The notes beneath the pieces were generated by a model that saw only the letters and a list, made by a program, of their open reading frames with translations, had not been told where the DNA came from and did not search any database. A stretch of DNA of 64,000 nucleotides from Asterochloris sp. CNOR1 (Eukaryota; Chlorophyta; Trebouxiophyceae; Trebouxiales; Trebouxiaceae), in NCBI GenBank assembly GCA_963969365.1, contig OZ017758.1:434001-498000 (forward strand), in the 5' to 3' direction. Below, one piece after another: positions 44,160-57,500 of this stretch. A program made the position numbers and the translations under genes. Numbering within the stretch: the first letter of the stretch is position 1; each line of letters starts with the position of its first letter.

Positions 44160-47100
44160 TCAAGCTTTGACTTGGATCTCGCGCTTGAGGGCTGCAATTA
44201 CACTGACTTTCTCCTTCTCTAACTGTGCGCGCAGCTGGGCCTGCTGCTGCCGCCAGGCCTGGAAGCTGGCAGACTGCAGCTTGCCAGCCTCCTGCAGCGT
44301 CAGCTTCTCTGTGGCAGTTGCCTGCTGCCAACCCTGCACTCAGGGAGCACCCATCACAGATATGATACAGCGTCAATGTAATGTCTTGACGCCAAAGAAT
44401 CTAATCAGCCTCACCTCAAAGCCTATTGCGCCACCTGAAGAGGGCTGCTCTGCGCCTGATGAAACAAAAGCTGTCTGTGCCGAGGCGGCGTCTAGCACGC
44501 CAGCTGCACTGCTGGCACTTGCTGCAGCAGGCCTGTGGGCCTTGACCTTGAAGTACTGGCTGGGATGCAGCTCCTGAGGCTGAGCGTCCTTGCCCTTGAC
44601 AGGCCTGACCAGTACCTCTGGCGGCGCCTGCTGCAGGGCTGACTCCTCAGCAGCAGAGCCTCCTGCAGCGAGTGTGCCTGCTGCAGGGCGGCCCTTGTAG
44701 GCCTGCATGGCTGTGGCTGCCTGCTTCAGGCGGTCCTTCTGGCCCTCATTCCACTTGGCAAAGGTGGCCTGCAGGGGGCAGCAGGGGCCCACATCACAGG
44801 GCTGCAGGATTGGCAGGGCTTTGGCAGCCATGGCATGGAGATCAGGCAGCAGGGTCACTGCTGTAGCTGTTGAAGACTCTCTTTGTGCCCTGCACAAGGC
44901 AGCTTGCAACCGCGACAGAGCGGGAGGACGTCGTCAGGTGCTTCCTTGTCCTGAGCAGGCAACGTCGTTGCCCAAGGTGTGGCCACAGAGCAATTGTCAG
45001 GACGCAATGCAGCGCCCCGCTTGAAGGCTCTTCTGCTGGCGATCACACAAGATGTACATGTTGCTGCGCTGTCACATAGCACTCCAGCGTTCATGACTAA
45101 GGCTGTGGCCGCTGCATGCTGCTCACCAAAGGAAGCACATCTGCTTGCTGACCCTCAGCTTCTCCTGTCTTGTAGAGTCACGCAGGCCCTCCCAAGCATC
45201 CTCATGTCCTGTTGCCACCAAGTCTAGCCCCACCTGGAAGTACTTCTGCTTGCTGTCATCTGCCACCAGCGCACAGGCCTTGACGTCTGCAGAGGGGGCA
45301 ACCTGCAGTCTCCAGGTTGCCTCCTCCGGCAGGCCTCCGCTGGCATCGATGTCCAGGCTACATAGTTCAGCGTCCAGGCTCAGCTGTAGGAGATACTTCC
45401 CAGGGGCTAGCCACAGGCTTGCAGCCGTTACGTGGGCATCCCCAGTCCATGACCCCACCACCTGCAAAGCGAGGGGCAGCTCTGCTGGCGCAGCTCTGCA
45501 GACACTGCCATTGCATATAACAGACAGGCGCAATGGACAGGGTGCACTTGAGGGCATGCTCTGCCCTTCAAGGGGTCAGCTGCAGGACACCGCCATCAGC
45601 ATGTTGTGGGCTGCAGCATGGCTTGGTGTCCAGTTCAGACCAGCTCAAGGTCTTGGCAGCATGGGAGAGGTGGTCATTCAGAGGGGACTTGCCTCAGCAT
45701 CTGCCCCCCATTGGGCCTGCCCTTCCACCAGCTGCAGCACAGCTAGGCGGCAGCCAACAGCGGCACCACTCCTGCAGGCAGACATCATGTTCCAGGCAGT
45801 GCAGCTGTGGCATGGTGCAGGGGCTTGTGCACAGAAGCGCACCTTCCTGGCATTGGCTGCAGCAGAAAAGGTAGGCAAAGAAGTGAAGGCAGCTCACCCT
45901 GTCACAGTCTCTGCATGCATTGCAAGCTGCACTCGTTGCGCCGCAGTGATGATGTAGCGTGCCAAGCTGAGGTATCTGTTGGCGCTGTACTTGCCTGCAT
46001 CAGCCATGGCAACATGGTAGAGGGCAGCCGGCACCATACAGCAACTGGTCACAGGAATGACTGGATGCCCAGCAAAGCAGTCATCAGGTGCAGGGAAAGC
46101 GTGCAGCATGATGCACAAGGCCAGCCCACATATACAGGGTGGCATTGGCTGACATGCACTAGGTCTGATGCTCGGAGGTGCCATGCAGCGCCTGTGACGT
46201 CAACAGGTCAGCAGTGTGAGGCAGGAGTTGCTCACCATCAAAGCACTCAACACGGCTGCTCATCTGCTCCAACCAGCCCTTCAATGGCTGATCAGACAGA
46301 GCAGTCAACCGCCAGCCACCCTCAGGCACCTCTGACCTGCTGAAGGCCAGTGCAGCAACTGAGAAGCCAGCAGTGTTGGGCTGCAGGGCGCTGCAGTGGC
46401 TGCTTCGCAGGGGCAAGGCTATCTCCTGCAGACAGCAGCAGCGGAAAGATGTCTTGAGTTTCTGAAAGCACTGCTTGATGAGTAGAGGAGACAGACCATG
46501 CAAAATGGAAAGCCCTGGCTCTGCCAAGGCTTCAATGCTCCAAGACAGAGGCAGCCCATGCCTGGCTGGTGGCCACTGGTATAGCTGCACAGCTGAGGAG
46601 GCCGGATGGCACCCCTGTACAGTATCTTGCAGAAGTGGGCACCACACCTCTGCGGTGTCATTGTTGATTACTACCAGGCGGGTGCACCGTTGGCGCAGCT
46701 CCCCAGCAACGTTCAGGTCCCAGCTGACTTGTGTGGTCTCAGCCACAGAGAACAGATACCTGCATGCGAATCGTAGCAGAGTCGCAGACTGACTTTGGCA
46801 TTGCAGGTGGGCCAGCCCAAGGAAGCAGTGCAGGAACCTGAGGTCTCAACTGGAAACAACTTTCTGTCAGCTGCATGGCAAATGACCATGGCTGTGCGGC
46901 ATGCTCGCTCCGCACCACGCACAGCTCATGAACATGAGGTGGCGTGCACAGGGCAGGCACAGCGAGGGGCCCCTGCCTGCCCCACAGTCTGACCTGAAGC
47001 ACAGCCGCCAGGTGCCTGCCTGCTGCACAGGCATGCGCCCCTCTGCTGTCTGCAGGGACAGGCCCTCCTTCTCGACCAGCATCTGCAGTGTGAGCAGGGC

Positions 47101-48529
47101 AGCATCAGGAGTCTTGCATTCCAGATGAGGCCTGCCCACTGCTCTAGCACAGCACCTGCTTTGCCTGTCTGCACCACTGCACAGAGAAACACGCAGCACT
47201 AACCATTCTGCAGGGCAGGGAACATGGCAAGGCTGTTCTTTCAGCGTGTTATCAGGCAATCTGGCCTCGGCCATGTTCAAGGCCATCTGCTTGCTCCCAC
47301 TCCTGGCCAGGCAGGCACTCTCATCTGGCGCGGAGCCCACACCATTTTTGCAGTGTGCCTTGGGGCAGGCCATGCATGTTCACGACTTGGGCGGGCTGCT
47401 GACCTTGCCAGCCTCTGCCACCTGGAATGCTGTCCGCGAGCGCAGCTCCACGGCTTGCAAGCGGTCTGCAGGCGCAAGCAAGCGCAGCAAATGCTTCCCA
47501 CGGGGCAGCTCCAGGCGTCCAGCCGTCGTGCCACTGCTGCGCAGGCGCTGCCAGGAGCGGCCCGGCACAGGGTTGCGCCAGCTGAAGGCCTCAAAGACGA
47601 GCTGCCCCTCTCTGCTGCCCAGCGCACTGCATGCAGGGCTGAGAGGTCTTGACTTCAGCCTGGGCTAAAACAGGCCTGCAATCAGGTGCTTACAGGGCGG
47701 CCTCAGGAGGTGCTACCTGAGGTGATTGACAAAACACTAGACTGTTGTCCACCCGCAAACTTAGGGCCAAACCAATTGCTTTGTGCGGAAAGTGTGTGCA
47801 GCGTGTGCGCAGTGTGTGTGCAAAGCAGCAGGCAGCAAGAGGGCACCTGGCTGAGGCCTCCACAGGAGCGGCAGAGCACAGCGGTCCAGCGGCAAGTGCC
47901 ACCAGGATGTCTGTGGGCTCCTGGCTGTCCACCAGCAGCAGCGGGCTGGGGGCCAGGGCCCGCAGGTCTGCCCATGCCACCTGCTGCGCCTGAGGGAACG
48001 ATGCAGGGTCCTGCAGGGCAGGCCACATGTGAGCAGTCTAGTGCATGGTACACGTGGGCATGCACACCCGCCTCATAAAATGTTGTTGCAGCAAGTGGCA
48101 TCAGGGGCTCAACACAGATAGGCATGGGCATGGCTATCCTGTCAGAGAAAGACAGGAGGGGGTCTTGGGGGGCCAACTTATAAAAAGAGAGCGCCGCAGC
48201 GCAGTGCCAACTGGCAGCACATGCGGCAGGACAAGCCAGCCAACTGCTGACCTCACAGGGTGTGAGGTGCTGATGCAGTCTGGGCCATTGGGCCAAGCAC
48301 GTAGGCATGCTGAGTGGCAGCATCCACATGCTGCAGGTGCTGATGCAGTGTGAGCTGTCAGCACATGCAGCTGTGCAGGCAGGCTATCACAGAGCGAGTT
48401 GCTGACCTGCACTATGGTGATGCAGGCTGCATTGGCAGCCAGCTCCTGCAGGTCCACCCAGGCAGCGTGCCTGTCAGGCTGCATCAGCCGCACAATCATG
48501 CGCCCATGCCACTTGGCCACCTGAACCAC
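44160..48529 (-). other. C-terminal beta-rich repeats and helical tail of the giant protein
   Basis: Exons 26-35. Twice a W-x-DL-x-x-L segment (AAWVDLQELAANAACITIV; VAWADLRALAPSPLLLVD) comes near a beta-rich block with aromatic-glycine turns (RGKHLLRLLAP; GWRLTALSDQPL; APGKYLLQLSLDAE). This resembles the calpain domain III-like repeats of androglobin-type proteins (pattern judgement). The tail is helical and charged: TFAKWNEGQKDRLKQAATAM, an Ala/Ser/Pro linker, then LQSASFQAWRQQQAQLRAQL and a stop at 44160. Confidence 0.6.
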
Positions 48530-51500
48530 CTGCAGGGCACAGGGGGAGCAGCTCAGGGGTGCAGGCCATGCCCCAGCCAGGCCACTGCACAGAGTGAGCA
48601 TCTTGCCTGGCTTGCACAGATGCCTGGGCAGGACCGCCAACCCACAAGCACTGCCATTCACTCAACCCCTCGCACAGCTGCACGACAGGCCACGCCAGCT
48701 CACCTCGCACTGCCGGGCCGTCAATGAGCGGGACAACACAATGCTGATGTCTGGCCCCAGCTTGTCAGCAGCGCCAGTCGCTGCTTCAACCAGCTGTGCA
48801 GAGATGTTGGTGAGATTGCCTGTTGCCTCCACCCTGGTGGAGACGGTGGCAAAGGCTGCCTGCAGGCCCCTGCAGCATGCATCTGGCCATCAGGGTAATG
48901 TCAGCCAGGCAGTCCGGGTGCTCAGCTGAGGGCCCCCTGCTTTGCGGGTGTCCCTGCTAGAGCAAGAGAGCACTCAGCTGCAGCTGTTCCTGTCATGCGC
49001 ATGAGGCAAAACCTCTCGCTGCAGGACACCTCAATGCGAGGATGCAGGACCATGTGCAGCACCATGTGCAGCACCATGTGCCATGTGTTGGCAGAGGCAT
49101 GCTCACCCACTGTGCAGCTCCCACTGCTGCAGCCTGTTGCGGACGTTAGCTTCTGAGTCATCGTGGCGTACAGTCAGTCTGGCGACAGCAGCGCTGTCTG
49201 GCTGGCCGGTGGCTGTCACAGGCAGGATGGGTGGGGAGAGAGCACCTGCAGCAGACAGGGGTTTCTGGTCACCAGTCAGAGGCAATCCCTTCAGTAAGCT
49301 GTGGCAGCTACTACATGTACGGGAACTCCTGGTGTTTTCAGCTGCCCAATTGTGGGCCCCGACACATACAGACAAATGCATAAGCTGGGCAGTGGCTGCA
49401 GCTCCCTCAAGCAGAGAGCTATGCTGCATGCTGACCAGCATGTTTGATACGCATGCGTATGCGCCGACAGGGCAGGGACTCCACCTGTGGCAGGTGCTGC
49501 ATGGTACACGGCACGAGTTTGGGGATCCAGGCGGCGCCATTTGGCCCGGTCCAGCAGCACAGCCTGGGGCGCCGAGAGCAGCAGCACGCGGTCTGGCTGG
49601 CAGTCCTCGCGGTTCAGCAGCGCATCTGCCTGCACAGGACCACCAGACAGTGAGCAAAGCCACAGCTGCATGACCTCCAGGAGCATCCAGATGCTCCTGA
49701 GCAGTCCCACCCCAGGCAACAATGGTGTGAAAGCAGCATGCAGCGGACACGATGCCCTAGAGGTCCTTCAAAGCGTTATGCCCCTAGCTCGCTGACTCAC
49801 TAGCAGCAGAGAATCTCAGCACTGGCAGAAGCAACGACCCAGAGTAGCACAGCAGCTCTGGCATGACTGAAGCATTTGCCCTGTCCAACAGCAGGTTTGT
49901 GGTTTCAGGTCCAACCTGTGCCTGCGTGTGGGGGAAGCCATCCAGCACCCACCCCTGCTCCAGGCAGTCTGCCTGCTGCAGCCTGCGCACCACCAGCTGC
50001 AGGACCAATGCGTCCGGCACAGTCTTGCTTTTGTCCAGCAATGCCTCAGCCTGCAGCCCTAGCTCGCTGCGTGCCTGCACCTCTGCGTGCAGCAGCTCGC
50101 CGGCAGACACGTGGGGGCAGTCAAAGTGGGCGCTCAGGCGTGCACACTGGGCTGTCTTGCCAGAGAGGGCTGGGCCTAGAACCACCAGCCTGCGGGGAGA
50201 GGCAGGCCAAGTTCCTCCTGACACTGACATGCGCACTCGAGGTCTTGCCTGCCTTCTTCGAGGTTGATGCCAAGGGGTGACAGCCAGGGCGACAGTAAGG
50301 CACCAGATACCGCAGCACCTGCATGCTGGGCAACAAAGCACTGGCACATAGAGCTTGCTGCTTTGGCAGGGGGGCTGCTTGTCACCTGATGGGGCGTCGC
50401 CCATACACCCGACTCTGCAGGTCCCAAGCGGGCCTTCCAAAGCCCCACACACTGCTGGCAGGTACCTGCAGCACAACAGGGCCATGGTTGTTTGTGTTGC
50501 AGTGTGCACCTGACATGCTGCACCTCCAGCCAGGCATGCTGCCAGCCATCTCTGTGAAGGCACCTTCATCACACCCACCTGGTCGGGGTACAGCCCTGCA
50601 ACAATCTCCAGCAGGTGGTGGAATGCAGGCCCCACATCAGGGCCTGCCAGGACTGTCGCCTGAAACAGGGCAGCATGCTCCTGGGCGGCCTTCACTTCAG
50701 CCTCTGCAGCCTGCAGCATGTCAGGCACAGCTCGGTAGCAGCCTATCTCCTGTCACTCTGCGATGCAGTGTTGCTGATCAGGGCGGCAACAGCCATAAAT
50801 GGATATGCCTGAACCTGCACCAAGAGCGTCACGCACGCAGCCCGTGCATCTGTCTCACCATGCAGACCAGCGCAAAGTTGCATGTAGGTGCTGACAGCTC
50901 GCAGCAGGGTCTTGGATGGCCCCAGCCCTATGAAACACTTGCTGCAATGCTACTTCATACTGCTCTGCAGGGAGCCAATCTGAGCAATCCACAGCTTGTG
51001 TCCTCTACCTGTGCCAGCTGCCTGAGAGCCTCCTCTGGCTCTGACTCATAGCCTGGCAGGGATGTGCCTGCCACCTGCTCCTGGATCCTGGCAAACATGG
51101 CTGCCTGGTCCTCAGGCAACACGCTGAGGAAGGCTGCCTCATAGCCAGCATCTGCCAGTTGCTGAGCCTGGCTGACAAAGTCAACATCAAGAACAGGCAC
51201 CTACAGCAGCAGTCCAAAAGTTGTTTTGAGGAGTGGGTTGCAATCCGGAAAGTTCTGATTCCTCTTCATTTGCACGTCACACAGGGTCTGGCATGGGTCA
51301 ATGTCAGGTCTTGGGAGCAAATGCAATGCAGAGTCATGCCTGTAAGATGGGTGTTGCCAGCAGCAGCCCACCTTGCCGCTGTACTGCAGGGATGTTACGG
51401 CAGCCCTGGTGATGCCATAGATGTTCCCCAGAACCTCCTCGTGCAGTAGAAATTCCCCAGAAACCCGCATATGGTCAGCCTCCCCCCGACTGATGACCTG

Positions 51501-54500
51501 AAGGGGAACAGAAGGTTTCAGGCAAAGATGAGCAAAGTATACAATGCTGGATCAGGCAGTCAGGCCGAGGAGTTGACCTGCACCCTGTCTGCTGGCAGAG
51601 GGTGCCAAATCTTCTCTCAGCAGAAGACGCCGAGAGCCCAGCTTTCAGAGGTGCATTGATCCTTCGCCGATGCTGCAGACACGCTAGGCAGCATCAAAGT
51701 GGCAGTTACATGAGCCGTGCTGGCTGAAGCGCACCTTCAGGGTTAGGCTAGCTGCCTTTGTCCCACCAGCCAATTCTGCAGGCTGCGCCTGCGTGGTGAT
51801 GTGTTGGGGGCATGCAAAGACATCCCCATGCTTCTTCAGAAGCCGTTCCAGCAGCGCAGCCTTGCTGCAGGCTGGGCCATAGGGGCCCACCAGCACCAGG
51901 GGCTTGGCAACCGGGGGCACAATGGCTGGGCTGTGTGCAGAGAGGGCCTGCTGCAGTGCCATGTAAGCAGAGTTGGAGTCGGTGTAGATGATAGTCGCTG
52001 TGAGTGACACTGCCTGCAGGCAGACCAGACAGTCCCTGATAGCTATGTATATGACTCAAAGACACACATCGATACAAGGATTTTGTAATGGGGACGCCCT
52101 TCTTGGGTCCAATTACCAAATCCAGGCAGCTGGGAGCAGACACCGGCAAGAGGCTCCTTAAATGCAGGAAGGCTGGCACCAGAATATGCAAAAGTCATAC
52201 CAAGCAGTTGCAGGCCCTGGACTGCAGGGTCAGCCTGCGCCTTGACCAGGTCCTTGCACTGCAAGGTGCACAGCATGGTGCCAGGCCGCCCTGCGAGCAC
52301 ACGTTGGCAGCACCCCAGGCCAGGCTGCTATTAACACGGTGCCAGTGACCTTGCAGCGCTCCAGCTGTGCGGTTATCAGGCGGCATGGGCTGTTTGGTGA
52401 TGAGTGACAGCGCTGTGCACCACCCTGGCACCTGCTGCTCACCTGGCAACGTGCCAGCTCAGCGTTGGCAGCCGTGATGCGGGCAACGATGTCTGCCTCC
52501 TTGTCCTTGGGCCCTGCTGTGGCCCTGACCAGCTGCCCCAGAGCCTCGGGCGACAGAGGCGCAACCAGCAGCATCAGCGCATTGGGCACACTGATGGTGG
52601 CTGCCCTCTTGGCATCCACGTCCAGGATGGCCATCTTGCCCTCACTTGCGATCTAGAGGCAAAGGCAACCTCTTTGCACAAGGTTCTGGCGGCTAAGGCT
52701 TGGTGGGCTTTGGGAACGCGGTGCAATCAGGGCAACCAGGACAAGGCCAGCCTGTTGCCTGCTATATGCTGTGCGTATGCAAGTAAGCGAGTCAAATAGT
52801 CATGCAGGACCGTAACCAGCATATTGCAGCCAGCAGCCGCCGGCAAGATTCCTTGATTAGCCACAATTAGCACAGTGCAAGCACCTCTTGGTTTTGATGC
52901 ACACTGCTCTGTACATCAGCCAGGTGGCCCCACCTGCTGCAGGGTGGCGGTAGCTGTGCCAAACATGTTGGGCCCGGCCTCGCTGGTCTCAATGAATTTG
53001 CCCTCCTCCACCATGCGCTGCATCACATCTTTTTTCACAAAGAAGTAGTGCACGCCCTCCTCCTCGCCCTTCTCAGGCTTCTTGGTGGTGTGCCTGCAGT
53101 CGCAGCCACCTGATGGATCGCAGCCTGGGGTCCTTGGCCGTCTGGGGCTCAACACTGCAGCAGGTGTAGCAGCTTGCTGTTGGCCCAGGCTCAGCTGCAT
53201 GCAGCACGTCAGAGCCTGCTTGACGCCCTTACACATGGTCGTGCTGACCTGCTGCATACTAACAAGTGCGGCATGCTGACAATGGACAGCAGAAGGAGCA
53301 GAAAACAAAGAATGAGCCTGCTCGTGCACTGCACCCTGCTTGTCACAAGCAACACACCCTACATGCATGGCTGACCTGACTGGCTGGGCAAACTTGCCCT
53401 TGTATTGCTCCTTCAGCCTGCCAACCAGCGCAGCCTTGTAGGGGTCCCAGGGCCCGCACATCACCAGCAGTGCCTGCTCTCCAGGAGCAGCTCGGCCACC
53501 TGCCGCGCTGGCTGGGCTGTCATCTGCTGGGGCGGCAGATGCCGCAGTGGGCGGCAGGATGTCCGGGCGGTGCCTGCAGGGACACTTACGGCCAATTGCT
53601 GCAAGCTTTGCAGGGTCACAACGATGGTTAGTAAGCACAGCAGAGCCCCAGGTGATGTCAAGCCTGCTGACCTGGACAATAGGTCACGCAGCTCAGTGTA
53701 GCACTGCTCCTCATCCTTCTTGACCTGCAGGCACTCAGGCATCTGCCAAGTGCCTTTCAAACGTCTCATCATGCAGCTGGTATCTCTTGGACAGGCAAGG
53801 CGCAGGCAGCATGAGCACAGCCAGCCAAGCTTACCAATATATGATCAAAAAGGCCCTCGCGCTCGACCTGGCTCAGCTGGGCTTGTGCAGCTGCTTGCAT
53901 GGCAGCTATGCCCTCCTCGGGCTCCCTCAGCCACTCCCTGAGGTCATCCTCATATGTCTGCAGCATTGCAGCATGCCATAATAGTCACACAGTGATGCTT
54001 TTCCAGAGACACACATGTCACACAAAGCTAATCTGCACATGCAAGGTAATTGCAGGGAAACCTCTGCTTCAGGGCTGTAGCTTGTGGCTGCCACCCATAG
54101 GCAGAATTGGATCGTCAGCACAGTGCACCCACCGCTATGTCCTGTGGGGCAACAAACACTGTGAGGCAGTCCTGCCCGGAGGCCCTGAGCATCTCTGCTG
54201 CCTCAGCATCCCCCAGCATCAGCGGAATTTTGCTGTCCGCGAGAGCAGCATCTGCATCCGCCTTGCTCACGCCAATTTGCTGCCTTGCCAGCGCATGCTG
54301 AAAGATGTCGACGTGTTGGTAGAGCAGCTGCTTTCTAGACATCATTTCCTGCAGACACAGGAGCTTTCTCTGGTGGCTCAAATGTACTGCGCCCACATGT
54401 GACACCCCAACACTTCCACTCTCATCTTCTCAGCATGGATGGTTGCTGACCTGAAATTGCGCAACAGGCACCACCAGGTCCCGCCCCAGAGGCTCAGGGC

Positions 54501-57500
54501 CTTCAGCAGCCATGCCGCTGTTGTAGGCGGGGGTCAGGTGGCGCTTGGCCAGCACAAAGACATCAGGGAACTCCTCCACCAGCAGGCTAGCCATCGCCTC
54601 CAGGTGGTGCCTGCTGGGGCCTGCAGAGGCAGTGGTCTGTAAGACTGCATGCAGTAGTGCTGCTTCCATGCAGATGCACCTAAAGCCCTGCAAAGGAAGG
54701 GCATCAGGATACCGCTGTGGGTCGGCACAAACTGCTGTCGTCAGAATGCATGCTGTGGGGTTGCTGACGGAGGGCTTACATAAGACTGCTTGAAGTGGGC
54801 TGCAGCCAGCCAATTTCCTCCTCATGATGCTTGTTGTGGGCTGCTTTTGTACCAGAGTACATGCCAGGGCCTGCAGAGATTTCTATTGCTGCAACATTCG
54901 CTGAAGGGTTGCTGCCAAGCGCAATGGTTCACATCATGGCAAATGTCCCTCAGCGATCTGGAGCTGCAAGAGAAGGGCAGGCAAGCCATGCCCTGCAGAC
55001 CTTTACCATCCACAGTCTGGCCCCAGAAATTGTCCAGCAGCTGCCTTCCATGACGCCTGCGCTGGCCTAAGGCCATGTCTGCTACAAGCCATGCAGCTCA
55101 CCTGTCAGCAGCACAGGCTTCAGGTCAGCACGCTCCACAGTGTTGCTGGGGATGAGGTCTGCATAGTCCAGCACATATGCTGGCAGCCCGCGCAGCCTGT
55201 TCCTGATTAAGGGGCTCAGTACTGAGACTGCCTCCTTGATAGCTACCAGTACGGCCGCTGAGGAGCTTTGCTGAATGATGCTGTTGAACAGGCCTGGCGT
55301 TGCAGCTGCTGCCATCTGCTGCTGGGCCCACTGCAGCCGCTTCTGCACTGTTGACTCAGCCTCGCGCAGCCTGCAGGCAACAGCCATGCCTATTGTGCTG
55401 GTTCCCCACCATGCTAGTGGCTGCAGCAATGCAGGCGCAGCAAGAGCACTTGGCGATGTGAGGCTAGCCTGGAATCCACAAGTCCAGCTGACTGTGCCCG
55501 TGATGCTGAGGAGGGTCATGCGTCACCCGCAAGCAGCAGCAGCTGCTCACTTGATGCGCTGCACCCCTCTATATCATGTCATGCACACCCTGTGTTCAAG
55601 CCTTTAGAACAATGCTTTGCTGCCGCCGCCTGTTTCAGTGCACCAACAGCACACCTGCTTCAGTTCGGCGCACTGAAAGCAGGAAGCCTCCCACAAAGAT
55701 GCATGGGTAGTGAGGTCCCTCACCTGCTGCGCTGCACCTTCTCCAGCTCATCCAGGGAGGAGGGTGCCACAAAGACATACAGGCCATCTACCCTCTTGTT
55801 GCTTTTCAGCGAGCGAGCCCCCTGCAGGTCCAGGCCCATCACGCACAGCCTGCCTGCAGAGTAGGCGCTGGCCACTCAGTTCTTGCAGCAGACATCTGGT
55901 CATTTGAAAAGACTGACTGGGCCAAAGATGACTTGAGATGAACCGTTTCACCAGTGCAACACAGCACATCTGCTAGAGCACTGCGCCTGCCTGAGCCTGT
56001 CAAGTGCAGCTTTCTGGACGGCACCCCTCAACAGACGGCAGGGCAGCACTGGCCCAGACAAGTGCACAGCCATACCTGTTGAGGCCACCCCTCGCACTGT
56101 CACCAGGCTGCTTCCATACAAGTGAGCCTCAGCCCCATGCTGCACCTGGCAGGCCTCCAGAAAGTTGCCTGCATCGATTTCTGCTTGCATGCTGGCGGGA
56201 TCTGTGAAGGTATATGTCCTCCCCTGAAGCTCGTGCTCCTGCAGGAGAGCGGCTGGAGGTGATGCCCCATGGCATGAGGACAGTCGACCTTGCTGCCAGT
56301 AAGGGGGTAGCAGTGTGAAGGCAGCTGCCGACACCACAGGCTTTTGGCCAGCAGCATGGCAGGAGTTAGCAGGCCTGGACAGGGTGTGCAGGGCAGGGCA
56401 GGGTAGCCTTGCCTTGGGCCTACGCGTGGTGTGGCTGACGGTGCGACCAAATGCCTCTGGGTGGCGCTGCACCAGCAGCTCTGCCAGTGCTCCCTTGCCA
56501 ACTGCTGGGGGCCCGCAGAGCACCACCAGGCGGGGCGGCTGCCTGTCAGGGGCTGACCTGCAGGCACAGTATCAGCCATACAGGCCTTACTGGCAGCGGG
56601 GCTGCTGTGCTGGCAGACACCCTGGTTGCAGGAAGTGCCCCTTGTCCTGCTGGAAGCGAGCTATCCCCACATTTGCTGCACAAGCAGCAGGTCAAGCAAG
56701 AGCGCTGCAGCAGCACCTCCCCCCCCCCCCCCCCGTTCCATCTAAGTCGCCCTGAGGCTGCAGCAGCCAAGGCGATCAGGTATTAAGCAGCGCTGCACCA
56801 TGAGGCCCACCTCTGCAGCAGGCTCACGGCCGTGAGGCTGTGCCTGTCCTCGCGGCGCGGCGCCTCGCGGCAGGCGTCCTCAATCCGGTCATACATGACG
56901 CCTGAGCCCCTGGCTGCCACACCGCTCAGAGGGTCCAGTAAGTTCTCCGGCAGCCAGCCTGTGAGCCACTGAAAGGCGGGCACCTGTGCAGGGTTGCTGC
57001 CATCCAGCAGCTGCAGGCAGGCAGGCAGAGGATGTCATGAGATGAGAGGTTTTAGAGTGACTTGATGTCAAAGAAAGGGAGTGAGCTGGGCATGACCACA
57101 TGTGTTGCACTGTCTGTGGAATTGCTGTTTTGCCTCTGACAAAACCAGCAGGCAGTCCGCCAGGCAAAGCACGCTGCCTGGCAAAACCAGCCAGAGCTAG
57201 TTGTGGCTCGTCCCAAGCCAGGCGCCCACGTGCAGCAGAGGCAGCCATCACCAGAGCATGGAACGTATGCAGCCAGGCTTCATGACTTCTTGCCTGGTAG
57301 GCTGCCATCAGCTTGAGGACGGCCTTGCTGAGCAGCAGGGGCCATAGCTGCAGGGGAATGATGCCCACGGGCAGCGGGCGCCCGAACAGGTCCACTGGGA
57401 TGCGGTCGTCCACAGTCACGCGGCGCCACTTGTCCAGCACAAAACAGCGCACATGATACTTGCCGCTGGGGGAGCGAGCAGGCAGGCCATCCTTGTCCTT

